From Beaufortia kweichowensis (Eukaryota > Chordata > Actinopteri > Cypriniformes > Gastromyzontidae): a DNA stretch of 64,000 nt. Both the position numbers and the translations under genes were made by a program. Positions 57,353 to 64,000 of this stretch are shown piece after piece (the stretch's first letter is position 1; each line of letters begins with the position of its first letter). The notes beneath the pieces were generated by a model. It was given only the letters and a program-made list of their open reading frames with translations, did not search any database and had not been told where the DNA came from. Location: the NCBI GenBank assembly GCA_019155185.1, contig CM032808.1, forward strand, positions 2,910,492 through 2,974,491. The letters run 5' to 3'.

Positions 57353-58975
57353 TTTCCCTCAGGTCCACACTCTGCAAATCTCCCTCCTCAGAGGAAGACA
57401 GCAGAAAATGTGGACTCCCCCCACTGGCAACAGGAACCGCAACACGGGCTTGTTGACCGAGGTGGAGAGAGGACGAAGCGGAGAGGGGAGGAGAAAGGGC
57501 CGGGCCCGTCTCCATCACATCGGCTAAGTCCATCTGCGATCCCCATGACGGTAGCCGCCGCCCTGCCTCGGCAAATTCATCTGTTCAAAGTGGAAGTAGC
57601 TTACAATGTTGTCTTTAGCATTTCGGGCCACATAGATGACCTGGAAAAGATAAGGGTGCAAATATGATTAGATTTGTTCAAAGAAGATGTATATGTCTTT
57701 ATTACCATAATGTGCAAATAAACATGCAATTACAATAAAATATCTTTCAAACTGGAACAGAATAACAGTTCTGTCATAGCTGCTGTAAGTTGCGCTAACA
57801 ATGATTTAATTAAATTAGATTAATAAAATAAAATTTGGCGACTACAACAGCTTACTATATATAGTTAGATCAATAGGACAGGTTTGGAAGTCAATAGCAT
57901 TATATGGCATAGTGTTTAGCATTATAGTTTGATGCCATATCTGCATTTTGTGTACTTTTCAAGGCTTGACTTTCCATCTTTCTTCAGCAGAAATCCAGAA
58001 AAAAGAGAGACAAACATCACCTCTTTTTTACAATGTAGTACAATATACTGTAAGCAAGCAGTAAGTCGCAGTTGAGACTTATTCACAATAAAGCACTAGC
58101 CTCTAAGGTAAAGTCCCTTTATAAAAGGCAAACCATACAATATAAATAATGTATTTAAGTCTAAAAACATGTCAATGCAAAAACCAATGCAAGTTTCATG
58201 ACGTAAAATCACAAAAAAAAACCCAACTGTGACATATGTTTAAGGGCTACCTGACATTGATTTTATGAACAGGTTTTATGTGTGGCTAGTGTGTAGGCCT
58301 TGCAGTCTTGATCTTACTAGAATTGTACCTAAATTGACCATATACCTTCCATTTGTTTTCCCAGAAACCTTTAGGCACTAGTTGAATGGGCAGATGAGTC
58401 TTGATAACTCTGGGCGGTTTCATTTCTTTCAGAAGGTCAAGCCCTAAACGTGGCACGGAGACATGAAAGACAAGTTATGTGTACTGTGCAGTACGTACAG
58501 ACATATGCATTAAGATATCCCACATAAGGCAAATTTGAGAATATGTATATGTGAATGTACCTTAATAGACTGTCAGGGTTTTTTTCTTTCTTTACCTACA
58601 GTGACTTTATCTCTCTTATGCACCATCATAATATCTTGCACGCAGCATCATATTACTTGCACAAACTTTCTAACACACACTTTCTAACTCACACATACTA
58701 CAATAATTTTAGCTTGATGGCTTTTCTGAAAGACTTTCTTATAGCACCTGATGGTAAGGGCGGGGAAAGGACGCTGTCCAGGAATGGATTACGAACAATT
58801 ATCGGTGCTCTCTTGCATGCTTCGGCATCTCCCTTGTGCAGCAGAAGATCCACAATCTCCTGAATCCAAGTTGTACCTCAAAACAGAGATATTGATGCAT
58901 TATTCACTGCTACTGTACAATTGTTACACATATGCTTTTTGTTACCAGAATGTACATTTTAGTGAGAAAAGACAC

Positions 58976-58976
<1 letters not shown>

Positions 58977-59038
<62 letters not shown>
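58977..59038. repeat. (ATT)n microsatellite, copy B
   Basis: About 20 units, shorter than the counterpart at 20459-20549. Confidence 0.95.
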
Positions 59039-59041
<3 letters not shown>

Positions 59042-59399
59042 ACATTTTAACAGCACAATCCCTTTCACAGTCCGTCAGACAGAACGTTTTTGTACTCCAC
59101 ATAAATCATAAGTGTTATTTTGCATTTTATCCAGGTCTGGTCTTGAAGACAATTTTGAAGAAAAGTGTGAGTGTGTGTTTTGCATTGGGATTGTTGTAAA
59201 GGCTGGTATAGTTGTATCATTATTAATGTCTGTTTTTGATCCGCATTACATCAGATTTATTAGTAAATCTGAAGTCTGTGTGAAGCAATATTAAAAAATT
59301 ATGTGTTGTGATTGTAACAGAAAAACGTCTTATTAACCACTCTGCCAAATCTGAATGATAAAAATCGCCAAGTAAATAAAATAGGAGGATTCTCTGCTC

Positions 59400-59760
59400 T
59401 CAAACGCTGGGGCGTGTCCGCGGACGCCGCTGGAACCACGCCCACTCGCAGAATAGCGGCGATCTTAATATGCATTTGCAGCAGAATTGGTGAAAAACTG
59501 TTCAATGATATAACTCCACAATTCACCACTAAACAGTTCGCAGTCTTTGAAATGTGTTTCAGCAATACATTTCCAACATTTATAACGTGTTTATAAATAT
59601 TTCTCTTTATTTTCAGTTTAGCACTCAGGCTGTAGAATCACTTTTAGAACGTTTTATGTATGATGTCATAGAATTCGGACGCCGTACACAGCGCTGAGTG
59701 AAACTCTGTGGCATTCTGCGGTGAAGGTGAAACAGGAAAGCAGCAGGTAAGAAACACTCC
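59400..59760. promoter_or_regulatory. GC-rich promoter-like patch upstream of sulfotransferase copy B
   Basis: Counterpart of 20925-21300, with the same GTCCGCGGACGCCGCTGG core and the same plus-strand CAGCAG|GTAAG. Promoter role is inferred. Confidence 0.35.
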
Positions 59761-59919
59761 AGATATCTTTACTATTTGTGTAATGAGATATCAAAATTAT
59801 TTGAAGAAATGAAAGATTGAACTATTTGCTAATATGGTAATTAGTTGACATGTTTCCTAAATCTTGATATTATTCTGCAACGAAATTCTAAGAAATAGGA
59901 GTAAAGGAACAGTCTTTCC

Positions 59920-62900
59920 CTTTGTAGTGAATGGTCAAAAGTAGATATTTAAGAAAAACGAAGTGCTATTAGATCTCGGTGTTAGATTCGCTTGTTTTCT
60001 AGCTCTTGTGCAATGCTCTGGGCAAAAATAATATTAGTTGATATAAAGATATAAAGATTATGTTTTTTACATATCACCCCTTTTACTAGTATGATAATTA
60101 GTTGACGTGATTCCTAAATCAGATATTATTCTGCAATGAAACTTTTAAGAAATACGCGAAAACAGTCTTCCCTGTTTTATAGTGAACGGTCAAAAGTAAA
60201 CATTTAGAAAAAACAAAGCGGTAATAGATCTCGCTATTAGATTCGCATGTTTCCTAACTCTGGTGCAGTGCTCTGGGCGGGACTATCAGCTTGGCCCAAC
60301 ACCTTGTGGAGCAGTTTTTTGGCTAATGTTAGAAAGTTGGACTTGTGACAACTAGCAGTGTGTGTGTTCACTACTCATTGGATGGGTTAAATGCAGAGGT
60401 CACTTTCACTTCACTTCGTGCTTGCACTTGGTGTTTAGTTCCCGGTTTGGGACACAGGGCGGGCTGGGCTGCGGTTCACCCCAGAGTCTCATTTAGAGTT
60501 ACAAGTAGGGCCTGCACTGTAAGGCGGGTGGGTGGGAAACAGGAATGGCCCTACTTTTGAAACAGCGAATATAAGTATTTAATTTAAACATTATATTTTT
60601 ATATATCACCACTTTTACTAGCATTATAATTATGTTACATGTTTCCTAAATCAGACATTATTATTTAATGAAATTTTAAGAAATACGAGTAAAGGGACGT
60701 CTTCCCTGTTGTATAGTGAATTGTCAGAAGTAAATATTCAGAAAAAACAAAGTGCTATTAGATCTCGCTGTTAGATTCGCATGTTTCCTAACTCTGGTGC
60801 AGTGCTTTGGGCGGGACTATCAGCTTGGCCCATCACTTTGTGGGGCAGTTTTTTGCCTAATGGTAGAAAGTTGGACTTGTGACAACTAGCAGTGTGTGTG
60901 TGTTCACTACTCATTGGATGGGTTAAATGCAGAGGTCACTTTCACTTCACTTCGTGCTTGAACGTGGTGTTTAGTTCCCGGTTTGGGACACAGGGCGGGC
61001 TGGGCTGCGGTTCACCCCAGAGTCTCATTTAGAGTTAGAAGTAGGGCCTGCACTGTAAGGCGGGTGGGTGGGAAACAGGAATGGCCCTACTTTTGAAACA
61101 GCGAATATTAGAATTTAATATAAACATTATGTTTTACATATCATCACTTTTGGTAGTATGATAATTAATTGACATGTTTCCTAAATTAGATATTATTCTG
61201 CAATGAAACTCTAAGAAATACGAGTAAAGAAACAGTCTTCCCTGTTGTATAGTGAACGGTCAAAAGTAAATATTTCGAAAAAACAAAGTGCTACTAGATC
61301 TCGCTATTAGATTCGCATGTTTCCTAACTCTGGTGCAGTGCTCTGGGCGGGACTATCAGCTTAGACCATCACCTTGTGGAGCAGTTTTTTGGCTAATGTT
61401 AGAAAGTTGGACTTGTGACAACTAGCAGTGTGTGTGTTCACTACTCATTGGATGGGTTAAATGCAGAGGTCACTTTCATTTCACTTTGTGCTTGCACTTT
61501 GTGTTTAGTTCCGGTTTGGGACACAGTATGGCTGGGCTGCTGGGTTCACCCCAGAGTCTCATTTAGAGTTAGAAGTAGGGCCTGCACTGTAAGGCGGGTG
61601 GGTGGGATACAGGAATGGCCCTACTTTTGAAACAGCGAAAAATAGTATTTAATTTAAACATTATGTTTTTACATATCACCACTTTTGGTAGTATGATAAT
61701 ATTAGTATTTAATATAAAAGTTATGTTTTTACATATCACCACATTTACTATTATGATAATTAGGTGATATGTTTTCTATATCAGACATTATTATTTAATG
61801 AAATTTTAAGAAGTACGAGTAAAGGAATAGTCTTCACTTTTGTATAGTGAATTGTCAGAAGTAAATATTCAGAAAAAACAAAGTGCTATTAGATCTCGCT
61901 GTTAGATTCGCATGTTTCCTAACTCTGGTGCAGTGCTTTGGGCGGGACTATCAGCTTGGCCCATCACTTTGTGGGGCAGTTTTTTGCCTAATGGTAGAAA
62001 GTTGGACTTGTGACAACTAGCAGTGTGTGTGTGTTCACTACTCATTGGATGGGTTAAATGCAGAGGTCACTTTCACTTCACTTCGTGCTTGAACGTGGTG
62101 TTTAGTTCCCGGTTTGGGACACAGGGCGGGCTGAATGCAGTTCACCCCAGAGTCTCATTTAGAGTTAGAAGTAGGGCCTGCACTGTAAAGGCGTGGTGGG
62201 TGGGAAACAGGAATGGCCCTACTTTTGAAACAGCGAATATTAGAATTTAATATAAACATTATGTTTTACATATCATCACTTTTGGTAGTATGATAATTAA
62301 TTGACATGTTTCCTAAATTAGATATTATTCTGCAATGAAACTCTAAGAAATACGAGTAAAGAAACAGTCTTCCCTGTTGTATAGTGAACGGTCAAAAGTA
62401 AATATTTCGAAAAAACAAAGTGCTACTAGATCTCGCTATTAGATTCGCATGTTTCCTAACTCTGGTGCAGTGCTCTGGGCGGGACTATCAGCTTGGCCCA
62501 ACACCTTGTGGAGCAGTTTTTTGTCTAATGTTAGAAAGTTGGACTTGTGACAACTAGCAGTGTGTGTGTTCACTACTCATTGGATGGGTTAAATGCAGAG
62601 GTCACTTTCACTTCACTTCGTGCTTGCACTTGGTGTTTAGTTCCCGGTTTGGGACACAGGGCGGGCTGGGCTGCGGTTCACCCCAGAGTCTCATTTAGAG
62701 TTAGAAGTAGGGCCTGCACTGTAAGGCGGGTGGGTGGGAAACAGGAATGGCCCTACTTTTGAAACAGCAAATATTAGAATTTAATATAAACATTATGTTT
62801 TACATATCATCACTTTTGGTAGTATGATAATTAATTGACATGTTTCCTAAATTAGATATTATTCTGCAATGAAACTCTAAGAAGTACGAGTAAAGAAACA

Positions 62901-63259
62901 GTCTTCCCTGTTGTATAGCAAACTGTCAAAAGTAAATATTTAGAAAAAACAAAGCGCTATTAGATCTCGCTAGTAGATTCGCATGTTTCCTAACTCTGGT
63001 GCAGTGCTCTGGGCGGGACTATCAGCTTAGACCATCACCTTGTGGAGCAGTTTTTTGGCTAATGTTAGAAAGTTGGACTTGTGACAACTAGCAGTGTGTG
63101 TGTTCACTACTCATTGGATGGGTTAAATGCAGAGGTCACTTTCACTTCACTTTGTGCTTGCACTTTGTGTTTAGTTCCCGGTTTGGGACACAGGGCGGGC
63201 TGGGCTGCGGTTCACCCCAGAGTCTCATTTAGAGTTAGAAGTAGGGCCTGCACTGTAAG
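59920..63259. repeat. Satellite-like tandem array, copy B (about six units)
   Basis: The same unit as in copy A recurs near 60463, 61001, 61535, 62115, 62663 and 63196. Units at about 60960-61500 and 62060-62600 are more alike to each other than to neighbours, suggesting a higher-order duplication of ~1.1 kb. The last unit is cut by an LTR at 63260. Confidence 0.9.
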
Positions 63260-63665
63260 TGTCACGATGTCACCTGTCTTCGTGCGTTTAAACTTCACTT
63301 CCCATGTCACCCTGCACCTCCGCACACCTGTTGTTCATTGTCATCATCATCATCACCAACACCTGACCGTCATCACCACACTTGTATAAAGGACACTCAC
63401 CCCCTACCAGTCACTGTCCTGTCTAAACATTTGTTACCCGGACTCTTACCTGTGTGTTACGCTAATTACCTGTGGATTCATCTTCGTCTCATCTTCTTCA
63501 TCGTCGTCTTCTCGTCTTCTGTGTTCACCTCTACTCATCGGCTCTTTTCAAGGACAGTATTTGTTTAAGTTACATTCCTGTTTAAGTTATCCATTTGTGT
63601 TTTGTTTCTTATTAAAGATACCTTTGTTTTGCATCCGCTGACTCCGTCCCTTCTGTTCGGTGACA
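63260..63665 (+). repeat. 5' LTR of a second AAKMA-type element
   Basis: Begins TGTCACGATGTCACC and ends CGGTGACA (TG...CA). It has TATAAA at 63385-63390 and ATTAAA at 63611-63616, and is followed at once by a candidate primer-binding region and an ATG. The partner LTR lies beyond the window. Confidence 0.75.
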
Positions 63666-63686
63666 GAAGACAGGACCCACAACATA

Positions 63687-64000
63687 ATGAGTCAGTCGGA
63701 TGCTTTCCGGGATTTATTTGAAGCGGCTCGTCAAGCCTTCCACGAGCGCTCCACCACCACTCCCACCGCACCTAGCACTACTGTCAACACTCCTCCCTCG
63801 GTGGTTGTCGCAAGTCCCGCGCCGCCAGCGAAGAGTTCTGCTGCGGCTAAGACGGCCGCCGGCCGAGTTCTGTCAGCGGCTAAGATGGCGCCGCCGAGTT
63901 CTGCAGCTAAGATGGCCGCCGCCAGAGTTTTGCTGCTAAGATGCCGCCGCCGAGTTCTGCCGCTGTCAAGATGGCCGCCGCCGAGTTTTGCTGCTGCTAA
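63687..64000 (+). CDS. Gag-like protein of the second AAKMA-type element (partial)
   Basis: From the ATG at 63687 the frame reads MSQSDAFRDLFEAARQAFHE, then a Thr/Pro-rich stretch, then KSSAAAKTAAG, SAAKMAPPSSAAKMAAARV, the same Ala-Ala-Lys-Met-Ala repeats as in the element at 38911-43762 but with an unrelated LTR. The repeats slip out of frame near 63930. The N-terminus (SQSDAFRDLFEAARQ) is not repetitive and may be a real Gag start. Cut by the window end. Confidence 0.6.
   Translation, partial: MSQSDAFRDLFEAARQAFHERSTTTPTAPSTTVNTPPSVVVASPAPPAKSSAAAKTAAGRVLSAAKMAPPSSAAKMAAARVLLLRCRRRVLPLSRWPPPSFAAA

Larger units (their letters stand above)
52412..57571 (-). mobile_element. DIRS-type tyrosine-recombinase retrotransposon
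   Basis: About 5.16 kb of GC-rich DNA inside an AT-rich sulfotransferase gene. On the minus strand, in order: Gag-like frame (57352-56429), reverse transcriptase (56229-55276), RNase H (about 55260-54830) and tyrosine recombinase (54421-53456). The left end has an inverted pair (52412-52449 and 52681-52718, 37 of 38 matching) around GTCTCAGGTTA and TGTAACCCTTGTTCC. DIRS elements integrate through a recombinase rather than an integrase and leave no target duplication, and none was seen. The right end has no recognisable terminal repeat, so it may be truncated at its 5' side. Confidence 0.88.
51729..58876 (-). pseudogene. Cytosolic sulfotransferase copy B, disrupted by a DIRS element
   Basis: Minus-strand exons: 58876-58748, 58443-58346 (with intact GTATAT donor), 57640 to about 57572 (only the first ~69 of 127 nt), then after the insertion 52328-52234, 52114-51934 and 51841-51729 (ends TGA). 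Sequence is close to copy A, and exons outside the insertion are open. The transposon removed about 58 nt of the 127-nt exon, its donor and ~40 nt of intron, so no full enzyme can be made. Copy A's stop codon lies in the segment that is deleted here, so it cannot be compared. The first coding exon was not identified in this copy either. Confidence 0.85.
50843..63259. repeat. Segmental duplication, copy B
   Basis: Direct repeat of 17331-24767, starting with AAAAAATTCAGAAAAACAAA from the atp2a1 3' UTR, then sulfotransferase and satellite. It holds the 5.2-kb DIRS element as an insertion. It ends at an LTR at 63260. Confidence 0.85.

Overview
The window is vertebrate nuclear DNA, almost certainly from a teleost fish and probably cyprinid-like. 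It has intron-rich vertebrate genes (the end of a protein phosphatase 1 catalytic subunit gene and a complete muscle SERCA gene), split cytosolic sulfotransferase genes, and a typical fish transposon mix (DIRS, L2-type LINE, gypsy-type LTR elements, hAT MITE). The species call is inference. No rRNA, tRNA or prokaryotic operon was seen.

Layout. 1-1825: last two coding exons and 3' UTR of a PP1 catalytic subunit gene (+). 1826-7060: intergenic DNA with one MITE-like element. 7061-17455: atp2a1-like SERCA1 gene (+) with a muscle-type promoter, 22 constitutive coding exons, an optional stop-bearing exon and a later terminal exon. 18188-20361: sulfotransferase copy A (-), a pseudogene with a nonsense codon and a damaged splice donor. 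21480-24767: about six tandem units of a 510-600 bp satellite. The block from the atp2a1 3' UTR through the sulfotransferase and satellite occurs again at 50843-63259 as copy B, where a DIRS retrotransposon (52412-57571) sits in a sulfotransferase exon. Copies A and B are therefore separately broken.

Between the two copies (24768-50585) lies a nest of mobile elements. The outermost layer looks like an LTR (TG...CA ends, 4-bp repeat AACA) interrupting the satellite. Inside it are a LINE scrap, a solo LTR and an L2-type LINE. The LINE is split by a 20.5-kb DNA transposon (27548-48036) with inverted ends of roughly 0.5 kb, each continued inward by an array of ~130-bp repeats. This giant element is the most interesting object here. 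It carries a MULE-type transposase gene on + and a Ulp1/C48 (SUMO-protease-like) gene on -, pointing at each other, each apparently started by a promoter and first exon in its own terminal repeat. This parallels the two convergent genes of maize MuDR, but with a protease as the second gene. Both genes are decayed. The transposase is split by a gypsy-type LTR element (30102-35135) and has a hAT MITE in an intron; the protease gene has a second LTR element (38911-43762) and a MITE-like element in introns.

The second LTR element encodes a protein built from Ala-Ala-Lys-Met-Ala repeats, whose DNA is a dense array of AAGATGGC motifs. Another element with the same kind of repeats starts at 63260 and runs off the window.

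All calls come from reading the sequence. Exon borders were placed from GT/AG sites, reading phase and recalled family exon lengths. No alignment or database search was run.
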